A stretch of 64,000 nt of DNA from Acidobacteriota bacterium (GCA_021818955.1 JAKASR010000005.1:94227-158226), one strand, 5' to 3'; positions 16,466 through 25,586 are shown, numbered from the stretch's first letter. Notes: generated from the letters alone by a model not told the origin. Program-made: numbers and translations.

Positions 16466-18475
16466 TCATGTACCGTTATTATTATGCGGATTATTAATTA
16501 ATTGTTTTAACAACATATTATAAATCTTATTTGATATCCACATCTCAGATTTTCTTTCTAGATATCGCAAGCTCGTCCCGTACCTAAAGCTCCACAAACT
16601 CCATAGTAACGCAATGGCAACAAATATCATAAGTATCAAATTTATTGAGAAAGACCTAAGCTGTTCACGGAATAATCCCCATACTGTTCCGACAGCTAAT
16701 ACTATCCATACGACAATTCCCAATCCAGAGGCAATAGGGTGAGCAATACTTCGAGATACCTCTAATACCCTTTCTTTCCTTTGTTCATATTCTTGCTGAC
16801 GTATGGCTAGTTCAGTATCATACTTCCTTTTAAGTTCTTGATAATCTTGTTCCGAAGAGATGCGACGCCCTTCTTCCTTTCTAAGCTTTTCTTCGACATC
16901 AGCTCTGATGTTTCGTTTCACAACTGTAACTGCCTCCATGATTGTTTCTGATACTGCTGCTTCCGGATCACCCTTAGTAACGCCCATAATTGCAATCCGA
17001 GCTTCGGAGCTATCGCGGAGTAGTGCTAAATCGTCATTTGTGAGCTGCCCTTCTTCACTCAATCGTCGAGCTTCTTCAAGTACCTGATCCCATAGTCTTT
17101 CGCTAGGATTTAAGGCTGCTATACAATCTGCTGCTAGCCTCAAATATGGGAGCTCTGATGAATGCGCAGGGTTCTTAACCCATGCTAATGTACCAAGAGC
17201 ATCGAAGATGAAGCAGACCGGAATGTTCGCGAAGGTATACCCATGAGTCCGCTCGAAATACTCTGCTGATGCACGAGCAAGAGCAATGTTTTTTGTTAGG
17301 AACATTGCCTTGGCGAATTCGAGGCGAATAGGGCGATCAGATCGGCGTATCCGATAGATTGCCTCGATGCAATCGTAATCGTGGCGGAGTTGCTCGTCAG
17401 TTTTATACCTAACCCTTTGTCTCATAAATTGGCTAAAGTTCACCTCATCAAGCGTATAATCTCGTTCGAATGCCGGTTTGGGGACCACCCTCACGTGAAG
17501 CGCTTCTAAGCGTTTATCCAATGTGGCGCTTATCAGGGCTATAGTACTTGGACGAATATGTTCTCGAATAAAAAATGGTGAAGCTGGACCGCGGAAGAGG
17601 TCTCCGCGTCTCAAAGCATATTCTGCGGCAGCAAGAACCCCATGAATCTCTTCGCGAGTGTGCTCGAATATACGGAAAATTGCATTTTGCTGATAAAGCA
17701 GATCGAGAGTTTGGCGGTCAGATGTTTGTAATTCTGGACCATTTAGGCCAATAGCCCCGAGGATCACTGGAGTATCCAAAAAACAGGCCAAATTGTCGAA
17801 TCTCTGGCTAACTGTATCTAAATTAGAATACACAAGGACATCAGCAAGCATACGCCCTCTCACTGCAATTTTAAGCCATTCGTATGCTGTCGGATCATCC
17901 TTACAAACCTGAGATATAAATGATGCTACAATGTAGCCCTCCTGCGGAGATAATGCCGATGTACCCGCAACGATTGGATGACCTGCAACCGCCGCAAGTA
18001 CGTCAACTGCATGAATACTCAGAAAATTTAGTAGTGCATCAGATGATTGCTCTGGGCTCCAATCCAATTGGTGGGATTGCTGTGCATATGCCGCAAGTCT
18101 GTTTGCTAGGGCATGCATTTCTCTTTCAGCATCAGCGCGACGGATTTTTAGATTTGAAATTGCAGGGGATGTATTGTTTCGGAAAATAGTGTCGCCATTG
18201 CGTAATATTAAATGGCGTTTTTCAGCTCGACGCAATATGGATTTCATTGCTGCCGCAGGAATTACTATGCCGAACATACTCTGAACTGTTACACAGAGAT
18301 CTGGTATAGTAATCGCATTATTAGGAGATGAGGGAGGGATACATTCAACAACAAAAGGTACAAATAGATCGACATAGCTTTTGCCTTCATCAGAAAAGGC
18401 TTTAAGGAGTGCTAGACTCGCAAGTACCTTCTGTGAAATTGGTTGCCGAATTGCCCCAGTATTCATGCTCAGCAT
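16466..18475 (-). CDS. Large membrane-anchored protein with PIN-like domain
   Basis: This 669-aa product is not a family I can name. In order: a winged-helix-like N-terminus (about 30-100), then a central PIN-like nuclease region. That region starts at CFLDTPVILGAIG (Asp234) with acidic EHTREEI (271-277) and HDYDCIEAI (365-373). It ends in the PIN-typical AMFLTKNIALARASAEYF (390-407), where Asn396 replaces the more usual Asp. A charged coiled coil follows (about 520-570), then two membrane helices (about 583-602, 609-631). Codon use is much more AT-rich than the window, indicating transfer. TATAAT at 18500-18505 is a likely -10. A membrane-tethered RNase in an accessory island suggests a defence or stress role; this is inference. 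Confidence 0.6.
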   Translation of the reverse strand: MLSMNTGAIRQPISQKVLASLALLKAFSDEGKSYVDLFVPFVVECIPPSSPNNAITIPDLCVTVQSMFGIVIPAAAMKSILRRAEKRHLILRNGDTIFRNNTSPAISNLKIRRADAEREMHALANRLAAYAQQSHQLDWSPEQSSDALLNFLSIHAVDVLAAVAGHPIVAGTSALSPQEGYIVASFISQVCKDDPTAYEWLKIAVRGRMLADVLVYSNLDTVSQRFDNLACFLDTPVILGAIGLNGPELQTSDRQTLDLLYQQNAIFRIFEHTREEIHGVLAAAEYALRRGDLFRGPASPFFIREHIRPSTIALISATLDKRLEALHVRVVPKPAFERDYTLDEVNFSQFMRQRVRYKTDEQLRHDYDCIEAIYRIRRSDRPIRLEFAKAMFLTKNIALARASAEYFERTHGYTFANIPVCFIFDALGTLAWVKNPAHSSELPYLRLAADCIAALNPSERLWDQVLEEARRLSEEGQLTNDDLALLRDSSEARIAIMGVTKGDPEAAVSETIMEAVTVVKRNIRADVEEKLRKEEGRRISSEQDYQELKRKYDTELAIRQQEYEQRKERVLEVSRSIAHPIASGLGIVVWIVLAVGTVWGLFREQLRSFSINLILMIFVAIALLWSLWSFRYGTSLRYLERKSEMWISNKIYNMLLKQLINNPHNNNGT

Positions 18476-18510
18476 CCGTTCATAAAATCAGATTAAGAAA
18501 TTATAATGCG

Positions 18511-18544
18511 TAAAAAGAATGCCAGACGTTTTATTGTCTGGCAT
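18511..18544 (-). terminator. Rho-independent terminator after the nuclease pseudogene
   Basis: ATGCCAGAC (18519-18527) and GTCTGGCAT (18536-18544) form a perfect 9-bp stem with an 8-nt loop. On the minus strand the 3' arm is followed by TCTTTTTA. It lies 19 bp beyond the stop of the minus-strand nuclease gene and just upstream of the PIN-like gene promoter. Confidence 0.75.
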
Positions 18545-18562
18545 AAATAATTTACGCGATCT

Positions 18563-19341
18563 TCACCAGCTTTCCCTGGCCTTTTTCTCGTCCCCCAGGC
18601 ACGCCGGCAGGAAGTCGCACCAGGCGCAGTGCTTGCCCGGACGCTTGTAGAACCGGCCAGCCTTTATGTCCGCAGCCACGATCCGCACCTTGTCCAGGAA
18701 CTTGGCCAAATGCGCCGAGTTCCGTTGCGACAGGCGCCATTCGATCCGCGGCTCCTTAGTTTTGACGAGTACGCAGTAGGCCACCTGCTCGGCCCCGGGT
18801 TCGCCCAGGAAGTAGGCGGTCAACTGATCGGAGAGGGTGACCTCGTGGTCTTCATAGCCGTCTGAGGCGGTTTTGAAATCAATGATTGTCGTTTTGCCGT
18901 CGAGCTCGGTATAGAGGTCCACGATGCCGATGAAGGGCTCATCAAGCGTGGTCACGACGACCTCGAACTTGCGCTCGACCGCCAGGACCTCTTCGGCGCT
19001 TCCGTGAAGAGGAACCGCCGGAGGAGCTTTTCGCCCTTCTCCCGCAGGCTCTCCCAGGATTCCCGTTTGCCGTAGTCGAGCGGGACATCCTTGAGAACCG
19101 CCCATTCGTTGAGGAAGCCCTCGATCGGATCGGCCTTGCGGAAGAACTCCGCCAGGGCCACGCGGACCAAGGCTCCGAAGGCCAGGTTGGCGCTCTCAAC
19201 TTTTGGACGGTGGTTTTCGATGTAATAAAGTCGGTACTGCTCCGGGCAAGTCAGGTAGCGGTTCACGCGGGAAAAGGAAAGGTGAGGGGTTGAGGTGCGC
19301 TCCAGGGCCGTTTCGGGGTCTTCAGAAAGGCACGTAGTCAT
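18563..19341 (-). pseudogene. Frameshifted PD-(D/E)XK nuclease with 4-Cys (Cas4/AddB-like) signature
   Basis: Two overlapping frames together encode one RecB-family nuclease. The first (from ATG 19341) gives LSFSRVNRYLTCPEQYRLYY and then FLFTEAPKRS. The second continues as EEVLAVERKFEVV, then FIGIVDLYTEL, IIDFKTASDG (catalytic Asp and Asp-x-Lys) and HCAWCDFLPACLG at the end. One N-terminal Cys plus three C-terminal Cys match the Fe-S cluster pattern of AddB/Cas4-type nucleases. The shift lies at 18991-19001: one missing base after GCGCC would restore the frame. It may be a real pseudogene, a programmed shift or a sequencing error. Its start overlaps the stop of a truncated upstream gene. Confidence 0.7.
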
Positions 19342-19502
19342 CGCCGCATCCCTGGGCCTTTTTGAGCGGCAGGAGCTCTTCGATATTGAGGTAGCGGCCG
19401 TCGCTTGAGGGCTTGGTAACCGCCCGGCAGGCAAGATTCAACCGCGCGCCGGAGGCGAAAACATCGGGAGCGATGGCTGCGATTCGGTTACAGATATTCT
19501 CC
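19322..19502 (-). pseudogene. 3' remnant of a gene upstream of the nuclease
   Basis: An open frame of about 59 codons without a start (it begins after a TAG) reads ...PDVFASGARLNLACRAVT, then DGRYLNIEELLPLKK and ends DDYVPF. It overlaps the nuclease start by 20 bp, as in a translationally coupled operon. The composition is coding-like and GC-rich, so I read it as the tail of a truncated partner gene. A single-strand-binding-like partner is conceivable but I do not recognise the family. Confidence 0.4.
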
Positions 19503-19605
19503 TAGCAATGAAGATGGGGTTCTGAAAGAACCACCTTCAGACTTAGAAACGGCAGGGGATGTATATGGGGAGAAAGCTGACAGGATGGGCAAACCGCGAG
19601 GCAGA

Positions 19606-19827
19606 TTAGCCTCGGCGGGCTACATGAATATTGTTCTTTTTGGCCGCTTCATTGTCATTGCCGTTAACGTACTTGTTTCGCAATTCCTGCAAGAACTGAT
19701 CCCGATAGATGAGGTCGCCGTCCTCCTCGAATTTGTCGATGAGTTCTTTCATCTTCGGGGTGAGGTGTTCGCATTCGCGCATCCTCTTGACCCAGCGGCG
19801 GTCGCGCTCTTCATCCCAGTGCGCCAT
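19606..19827 (-). CDS. Small charged hypothetical protein
   Basis: A 73-aa frame from the ATG at 19827 (MAHWDEERDRRWVKRMRE...) is rich in charged residues and predicted helical. Upstream in-frame Met codons would extend it to 106 aa, but the added part looks non-coding. No clear ribosome site. It may be a small element-encoded regulator. No family recognised. Confidence 0.4.
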   Translation of the reverse strand: MAHWDEERDRRWVKRMRECEHLTPKMKELIDKFEEDGDLIYRDQFLQELRNKYVNGNDNEAAKKNNIHVARRG

Positions 19828-20047
19828 AACGGGGCGAGTGTACAAGGCGGCGCGAACGAGCGCAAGGCAAAACATGCGCCTGTGGAAATCTTGCCGAGGT
19901 GAAAAAATGAGCCTCGGACTAGGCACAAGTTTTACGCGAGGATGCGGACTCTTTCAATTCCACGGCACCTTGCGTCAGATTAAATTTAATTTCGAAGAGG
20001 TCGGCCTCTTCTTAGGTGCGTGAACTTTGGTTGCTCCCCGCCCGACG

Positions 20048-20548
20048 CTATACCTGAGGTGCAGGCGGAGCCGGAGTGAGCCCGTGACGACGCATGATCT
20101 CCACCATCCTTGCGCGGTCCGGCGGCCCCCCCGCCGCCGCGTTGATTGCTTCGGCAGACTCGCGGAAATACTGCGGACCTAGCACGGCTGGAGTGATCAC
20201 GCAGAGCGCCTTCACGTCCTCGCTGCCGTTGTTATCGAACCGGTGGATGGCGCCTCGCGGAATGCAAAGTGCCTGACCCGGCCCAACGTCAATATGTTTT
20301 CCGTCCACAGTCCAGGTCAACACGCCGTCGATGCCGTAAATCGTCTCCTCGTATTGGTCGTGGCTATGCGCTGGGGCCGCCAGGCGTTGTGCGCCTGGAA
20401 CTACGAGTTCAAAGGCCGCGATGCTGCCATTCGAGTTGGCTCCGGTGAGCAAGAAGCGCACCGCGAGCGGCCCAAGGCGGATGGTCTCGCCGGAAGGATT
20501 GACGCAGAGGCCGACGGCGTGCTGTGTCACGGGAATCTCCTTTTCCAT
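20048..20548 (-). CDS. Cupin-domain protein
   Basis: A 166-aa single-domain cupin. Motif 1 is PAHSHDQYEETIYGIDG (metal His, His, Glu), and motif 2 is PGQALCIPRGAIHRFDNNG with the last metal His. The C-terminus is an extra helix (RARMVEIMRRHG). The likely role is a metal-dependent dioxygenase/isomerase or small-ligand binding protein; the substrate is unknown. It is divergent from a MarR-type gene, and a palindrome sits directly before its ATG, so it is probably the regulator's main target. Confidence 0.85.
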   Translation of the reverse strand: MEKEIPVTQHAVGLCVNPSGETIRLGPLAVRFLLTGANSNGSIAAFELVVPGAQRLAAPAHSHDQYEETIYGIDGVLTWTVDGKHIDVGPGQALCIPRGAIHRFDNNGSEDVKALCVITPAVLGPQYFRESAEAINAAAGGPPDRARMVEIMRRHGLTPAPPAPQV

Positions 20549-20549
20549 A

Positions 20550-20564
20550 GTAAACTCAGTTTAC
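20550..20564. promoter_or_regulatory. MarR operator O1 (palindrome)
   Basis: GTAAACTCAGTTTAC is a perfect palindrome about one central base (20557). It starts 2 bp upstream of the cupin ATG. It is the best candidate binding site of the divergent MarR protein. Confidence 0.65.
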
Positions 20565-20569
20565 CTTGC

Positions 20570-20575
20570 TATACT
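20570..20575 (+). promoter_or_regulatory. Candidate -10 box for the MarR gene
   Basis: TATACT lies between the two operator palindromes on the + strand. No good -35 hexamer is seen at 16-18 bp, as is common for repressible MarR promoters. Confidence 0.35.
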
Positions 20576-20590
20576 GTAAATGGAGTTTAC
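20576..20590. promoter_or_regulatory. MarR operator O2 (imperfect palindrome)
   Basis: GTAAATGGAGTTTAC repeats the outer bases of O1 with changes near the centre. Its centre is 26 bp from that of O1, so both face nearly the same side of the helix. It covers an ATG at 20580, arguing for the later start of the MarR gene. Confidence 0.55.
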
Positions 20591-20609
20591 CGAGGCTGTC
20601 AAGCTAAAA

Positions 20610-21056
20610 ATGACAAGTTCAATCAACACGCGGGATATGCTCATCGGCGCATTGTTGCGCGTTCCGGCTCAGGCGGTGCAGCGCCGGATCATCCAGGAGC
20701 TCAACGCGGCCGGTTTCGAGGAGCTCACCGTGCCGCATATGGCGGTGCTGCAGTTTCCGGGTCCGGAAGGCGTGCGCCCAGGCATACTCGCCGAGCGCGC
20801 CGGTATGAGCAAGCAGGCCATGAACCAGCTGCTCCGGAGCCTCGAAGGTCTCGGTTATATCGTCCGCGCCGACATGCCCGACGAGGGCAGGGGTCGGATT
20901 GTCCGCTTTACCAAACGCGGCCGCGCCGCATTCGCAAAAATCCACGACATCCTGGGCGGAATCGAGCGCGAATGGAGCGCTGAGCTTGGGCCCACGCGTT
21001 TCGCCCAACTCAAAGAATTGCTCTTCCGCGTCTGGGAGAGCACATTGACGCGCTAG
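20610..21056 (+). CDS. MarR-family transcriptional regulator
   Basis: From the ATG at 20610 the product has 148 aa, the normal MarR size. The winged-helix core is seen as LTVPHMAVLQF, GVRPGILAERAGMSKQAMNQLLRSLEGLGYIVR and the wing DEGRGRIVRFTKRGRA. It should act as a homodimeric repressor of itself and the divergent cupin gene by binding the two palindromes in the shared promoter, released by a ligand. An earlier ATG at 20580 would place O2 inside the gene. Confidence 0.85.
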   Translation: MTSSINTRDMLIGALLRVPAQAVQRRIIQELNAAGFEELTVPHMAVLQFPGPEGVRPGILAERAGMSKQAMNQLLRSLEGLGYIVRADMPDEGRGRIVRFTKRGRAAFAKIHDILGGIEREWSAELGPTRFAQLKELLFRVWESTLTR

Positions 21057-21307
21057 CCGGCGGGCTTTCGTAGCCGACCAAGATAGGTATACGTCGCGGA
21101 TGACGCTGTACTCTTCCGTTATCAGATAAAGGAAGGGTCGCGGACGATCCACTCGGTAGCTTGAAACCGCGGTTTCTTTGCCATAACGATTTGTATCACC
21201 AGCCTGCCAGGGTGCGGCGGCGGCTGGGCAGGCCAAACGAATTTGTCGTACACTCGCTAGAGCGCAGTTTTTGCAGTACGCACGCAAGCTATTGATTCCA
21301 AACGGCT

Positions 21308-21383
21308 GCCGACGTAGCTCAGCTGGCAGAGCGGCTGATTCGTAATCAGCAGGTCACCGGTTCGATCCCGGTCGTCGGCTCCA
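21308..21383 (+). tRNA. tRNA-Thr (anticodon CGU)
   Basis: The 7-bp acceptor stem GCCGACG pairs with CGTCGGC. The D-arm AGCTCAGCTGGCAGAGC and the anticodon arm GCTGA-TTCGTAA-TCAGC (anticodon CGT, reads ACG) follow, then the T-arm CCGGTTCGATCCCGG. CCA is encoded at 21381-21383. It lies at the right edge of the accessory region, but no second copy of its 3' end was found in the window. Confidence 0.95.
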
Positions 21384-21425
21384 GCCTTTCGACTACTTAC
21401 GCCGCAATGGAATTTGGCGGGGCGC

Positions 21426-23873
21426 TTATTCTTCGCGCAAGGTTTCCGCCGCAGGCCTGAACGCCGCGCGGCGCGCCGGCCACCAGGCCGCCAGCAACAC
21501 GGTGAGCGAGAGCACCACGACGCCAGCGCCAAGCGAAACCGGATCCAGGCTGGAGAGATGGAACAGCAAGCTGCGGCTCAGGCGCGCCAGCCAAAGCTCG
21601 AGCAGCAGGCCTGCCAGCACGCCCCAGACCGAGAGGCGCAGCACCTCGCCTAAAAACAGGCGCAGAATGCTATTCGGGCTGGCGCCCAAGGCCGAGCGGA
21701 TGGCCAGTTCGCGGCGGCGCTCGCCGGCAGCATGCGCCACCAGCCCGTAAATACCGAGCGCGGCCAGCAACACCGCCAGGAAAGCGAACACCAGCAGCAG
21801 GGCGGCCCGGAATTGGGCCCGCGACAACGAGGCGCCGATGTATTCCCGCAGCGGCTGGGGATGCATCACCGGCAAACCCGGCGCCAGACGATAAACCAAC
21901 CGCCGCGCGGAAGGAATCAAAGCGGCCGCCCGCCCTGTTCCCCGCACCAGCAGGTACAGTTTCGAATACCCCAGCTTGGCCTGCTGCAGCGAAAAATAAA
22001 TTTGCGGCTGCGGCGGGTGTCGCAATCCGGCATTCACCGTATCGCCCACCTCGCCCACCACGGTCCACCAGACGTGGGGAAATTCATCGAATTCGATTTG
22101 CAGCCCCAAAGGATTGGCATGCGGCCAGAAAAAGCGGACAAGCGCACGGTTGACCACGGCTACGGGAAGCGAGCCTTGAGTATCGCTCCAAGCCAGCTTG
22201 CGACCCGCGAGCAGCGGGATGCCCAACGTGCGGAAATAACCGGGAGTGATCAACCCTTCATGCACGAAAGGCCCGGCACTATACTTATCCGCGGGAACGC
22301 CGCGCAGCGCCACGGTGGCGGTAAAGTAACCGCGGGGCGGCAGCTCCATCACGCCGGCGGCGGCGCGCGCGCCGGGAAGATGCGCCAGGGACTGCACCAA
22401 CAATGCCGCCTGCCGGCGCAAAGCGCTTTGATCGGAGGCGCTTACATCGGGAAAGCTGATGGACATCTTCATGACGCCGGCGGGGTTTAGCCCGAGCGGC
22501 ACCAGGTTGAGCTGGAGCAGCGAGCGGGCGAGCAGCCCGGCCTGGCCGAGCAGGACCAGCAGCATGGCTAATTCCGCGCCGATCAGGATACGATGAGCCC
22601 GCCAGTTACCGGCGGCCAGCGTACGCCCGCCGCCGGTTTGCAAAAGCGAGCGTAAATCGCCGCGAAAGTTCTCCAGAGCCGGCGCCAGGCCGAAGAGAAT
22701 CCCGCAACCCGCGGTGATCAGCAGGGCAAAGGCCAGAACGCTGAAATTGAGGCGCAGGTGGCTGATGGCGGCGGCCGGGAGCCAGCCGCTGGCGCTCACC
22801 AGCTTGAGCGCCAGCGGCGCCCAAAGCAGGCCGATCAGGCCGGCGAGCAGGGCCAGAAGAAGGCTTTCCAGCATAAGTTGGACGAGCAGCCGTCCCCGAG
22901 TGGCGCCGAGGCTGGCGCGCAGCGCGATTTCATGCCGGCGAGAGCGGCTGCGCGCCAGCAATAGACCGGCGGTGTTGGCGCAGGCCAGCAGCAACAACAA
23001 GCCGGCAGCGGCCAGCAGCAGCGCAATCACCGGCTTCTCCTGGCCATAAATTGCATTGGGCAGCCGCACCAGGCGCACGGCAATATCACGATCGTTGATG
23101 GGATAGCGTTTCTCGCGCCGCCGGGCGATTTCCTGAATCTGCCCGCGCGCGGCCGCCAGCGTGACGCCCGGCCGCAGGCGCGCAATGGCGAGAAAAGAAT
23201 GATTCCCTCCGCGGTGAACCGCGGGCGAATCCAGATTCAAAGGCACATAAAGCTGCGCCCATTCGGTGAAGCGCAGGTTGCGCGGCGTGATGCCGACGAC
23301 GCGATAGGATTCGCCATCCAGTTGAATCGTGCGGCCGACCAAATTCGGATCGCCGGCATAACGCGTGCGCCACAGCCGGTAGCTGACGATGGCGACCGGC
23401 GCGCCAGCCGCGGCTTCGGCCACCGTAAAGCCGCGCCCTTCCCGCAGGGAAATGCGGAGAACATGAAAAAATCCCGGCTGCAAAACGCCGGCCAGAATGC
23501 GAATCGGCTCGCCCTGACCGGTTAAATTGAAATAGCGGGCGCGATACAACGCGGCCGAGGAGAACACGGTGTTCTCGCGGCGATAAGTCAGATAATCCGC
23601 CCCGGCGAGAAAATCGAAGGTATCGGGCGAAGTGCGGGAGTATTGCTGGATTTCAACGATGCGCCGCGGCTGGGGAAACGGCAAAGGCCGCAGCACCAGC
23701 GCGACGGCAATGCTATAAACCGCCGTCGCCGCGCCCAACCCCAGCGCCAGGGTTAGCGCCAGCAGCGTGTAAAAACCCGGGGCCCGCCGCCAGAGTCGAA
23801 ACGTAAAGCGCAGGTCGCTAATGAAGGCCTCACGCATAGCCGCCATCCCGGCAGCTGAGTGGCCCGCGGTCAT
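21426..23873 (-). CDS. ADOP-type ABC permease (acidobacterial duplicated orphan permease)
   Basis: An 815-aa protein made of two MacB-FtsX units. A short N-terminal segment (SDLRFTFRLWRRAPGFYTLL) leads into the first membrane helix, typical of this family. A periplasmic domain, three helices, a second periplasmic domain and three C-terminal helices follow. ADOP proteins are encoded without a neighbouring ATPase, as here, and are characteristic of Acidobacteriota. Their substrates are unknown. The start could be the internal MREAF rather than the first Met. It is isolated from its neighbours. Confidence 0.87.
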   Translation of the reverse strand: MTAGHSAAGMAAMREAFISDLRFTFRLWRRAPGFYTLLALTLALGLGAATAVYSIAVALVLRPLPFPQPRRIVEIQQYSRTSPDTFDFLAGADYLTYRRENTVFSSAALYRARYFNLTGQGEPIRILAGVLQPGFFHVLRISLREGRGFTVAEAAAGAPVAIVSYRLWRTRYAGDPNLVGRTIQLDGESYRVVGITPRNLRFTEWAQLYVPLNLDSPAVHRGGNHSFLAIARLRPGVTLAAARGQIQEIARRREKRYPINDRDIAVRLVRLPNAIYGQEKPVIALLLAAAGLLLLLACANTAGLLLARSRSRRHEIALRASLGATRGRLLVQLMLESLLLALLAGLIGLLWAPLALKLVSASGWLPAAAISHLRLNFSVLAFALLITAGCGILFGLAPALENFRGDLRSLLQTGGGRTLAAGNWRAHRILIGAELAMLLVLLGQAGLLARSLLQLNLVPLGLNPAGVMKMSISFPDVSASDQSALRRQAALLVQSLAHLPGARAAAGVMELPPRGYFTATVALRGVPADKYSAGPFVHEGLITPGYFRTLGIPLLAGRKLAWSDTQGSLPVAVVNRALVRFFWPHANPLGLQIEFDEFPHVWWTVVGEVGDTVNAGLRHPPQPQIYFSLQQAKLGYSKLYLLVRGTGRAAALIPSARRLVYRLAPGLPVMHPQPLREYIGASLSRAQFRAALLLVFAFLAVLLAALGIYGLVAHAAGERRRELAIRSALGASPNSILRLFLGEVLRLSVWGVLAGLLLELWLARLSRSLLFHLSSLDPVSLGAGVVVLSLTVLLAAWWPARRAAFRPAAETLREE

Positions 23874-24007
23874 TTCTCCTTAGCCGGCGCATACCGTGGC
23901 CTAGTTATAGCAAAAATCGAGGTTGAACCCAAGCCTGAACCGTATTCATATATGAATGGCGGAATTGACGCCGCATATCGGCTGGAAAGGCGGCCTTAAT
24001 TGATCCG

Positions 24008-24238
24008 CTATTTAATGCGCAGGGTTTCGCGCATGAATTCGAGCAGGCCGGCGGCAACGCCCAAGAGGACGCCGATCACGGTGAAGACGCGGCCCGAATG
24101 CAGCGCCTGATCCAGCGCGATCCCGATCCAATAGCCGACCAGCACCGCGGCGGGGAGCATCAAGGCCAGGCCGCTGTACCGGGCGAGCAACACCCAGATG
24201 GAGCGGCGGCGGGGATTAGAGTCCGTGCTTCGCGGCAT
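24008..24238 (-). CDS. AtpZ/AtpI-like small membrane protein
   Basis: The 76-aa protein starts at the ATG at 24238 inside the end of the response regulator gene (overlap ~23 bp), so translation is probably coupled. Two hydrophobic helices (about 14-32 and 43-60) are separated by a short loop. The C-terminal basic FMRETLRIK is typical of the AtpZ/AtpI family that helps assemble or supply Mg2+ to the F-type ATPase. No ATP-synthase genes follow; the next gene is the ADOP permease. Confidence 0.7.
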   Translation of the reverse strand: MPRSTDSNPRRRSIWVLLARYSGLALMLPAAVLVGYWIGIALDQALHSGRVFTVIGVLLGVAAGLLEFMRETLRIK

Positions 24239-25586
24239 GATGACGGAAGGAGCGGTAGGTGAGCCCGAGCAGTTCGGCGGCGCGCGTGCGGACGCCGCCG
24301 GCCTGGGCCAGGGCGGCCGCCAGGTATTGCCGTTCGAGATGGGCCAAATGCGCTTCCAAGCCTTCCGGCGGCAGGCGGGGATTCGCATCGCCATTTGGCG
24401 CCGCCAGGCGCGCCGGCGAAAAATCGGAAAACCCCTCGGGCTCGGCTTCTTCGCCCGTGGCCAAAGTCACGGCACGCTCAACCGCATGTTCGAGCTGGCG
24501 CACGTTGCCCGGCCAATCGTGCGATTGAAGCCGCTCCAGGCCGGCGGCGGAAAAGCGCTTGACCGGCTTGCCCGATTGTTTCGCAAAACGTTCGAGAAAA
24601 AATTGCGCCAGCGGGGGCACATCCTCGCGCCGCTGGCGAAGCGGAGGCAATTCCAGCGGCAACACGTTAATGCGGTAGTACAAGTCCTCGCGAAACCGGC
24701 CTTCGCGCACCGCCTGCTCCAGGTCGGCATGGGTGGCGACCAGCACGCGGACGTCGACCGGCACCTGGGAATCGGCGCCCAAGGGCCGCACCTGGCGTTC
24801 CTGCAGCACGCGCAGCAGCGCCACCTGCATGGAAAGCGGCATATCGCCAATTTCATCCAGCAACAGCGTGCCGCCGTGGGCGGCCTCGAACAAGCCCCGG
24901 CGGTTGCGCCAAGCGCCGGTATAGGCGCCTTTCACGCAGCCAAACAATTCGCTTTCCAGCAGGCCTTCCGGCAAAGCGCCGCAGTTGATGCTGATAAACG
25001 GATGATCGTGGCGGGGCGAGAGCTGGTGCAGGGCGCGGGCGGCGACTTCCTTGCCGGTGCCGCTTTCGCCGCGAATCATGACGGTGCTATCGGAGGCGGC
25101 GAGATGGCGAATGCTGGCGCGCACCTTTTCCATCGCCGGGCTGCCCCCGATCAGATTGTCGAGCGGCTGCTGCTGCGCAAGCTGCCGCTTCAGCCCCTGA
25201 TTTTCGCGCTGGATGCGCTGGTGATCGAGCACGCGATGAACGGAGCGCAGCACCTGATCCACCAGGTCGGGGCCCTTGATCAGGTAATCGGCCGCGCCGC
25301 CGATTTTGATGGCGGCAATCGCGCTTTCCAGGCTATGGTGGCCGGTAATCAGGATAAAAGCGGGGTCGGACCCCAGGCGCTGGCTCTCGCGCAACAATTC
25401 CAGGCCCTCTTCCCCGGATTCCAACCGCAGATCGGAAATGACCACGTCGTAAAGCGCGGCGGCCAGCTTCCGCCGCGCGGCATCGAGCGTGGCGGCGGTT
25501 TCAATGCGATGCCCTTCCTTGCGGAGAGCAATCTCCAGCATCGTCCGGATGGCGGGTTCGTCGTCCACAATGAGGATGAGCGCCAT
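24216..25586 (-). CDS. Sigma-54-dependent response regulator (PilR/NtrC type)
   Basis: The protein is 456 aa from the ATG at 25586. The receiver domain (1-120) has acidic pocket VDDE and phospho-acceptor ISDLRL. The AAA+ domain has Walker [15 protein letters not shown] (sigma-54 contact loop, Tyr for the usual Phe) and Walker [11 protein letters not shown]. The C-terminal Fis-like HTH ends [14 protein letters not shown]. It should activate sigma-54 promoters when phosphorylated by the histidine kinase encoded just upstream. An alternative start at 25616 would place it 1 bp from the kinase stop. PilR-like is inferred from the pairing with the PilS-like kinase. Confidence 0.9.
   Translation of the reverse strand: MALILIVDDEPAIRTMLEIALRKEGHRIETAATLDAARRKLAAALYDVVISDLRLESGEEGLELLRESQRLGSDPAFILITGHHSLESAIAAIKIGGAADYLIKGPDLVDQVLRSVHRVLDHQRIQRENQGLKRQLAQQQPLDNLIGGSPAMEKVRASIRHLAASDSTVMIRGESGTGKEVAARALHQLSPRHDHPFISINCGALPEGLLESELFGCVKGAYTGAWRNRRGLFEAAHGGTLLLDEIGDMPLSMQVALLRVLQERQVRPLGADSQVPVDVRVLVATHADLEQAVREGRFREDLYYRINVLPLELPPLRQRREDVPPLAQFFLERFAKQSGKPVKRFSAAGLERLQSHDWPGNVRQLEHAVERAVTLATGEEAEPEGFSDFSPARLAAPNGDANPRLPPEGLEAHLAHLERQYLAAALAQAGGVRTRAAELLGLTYRSFRHHAAKHGL

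Noticed and set aside
15928-21307. A classical integrative island with integrase and att sites at the tRNA-Thr
   Set aside because: No integrase or transposase and no duplicate of the tRNA 3' end were found, so boundaries are left open.
21257-21532. Minus-strand ORF crossing the tRNA-Thr, reading DRTGDLLITNQPLCQLSYVG
   Set aside because: This peptide is the well-known antisense translation of a tRNA gene and is not a protein.
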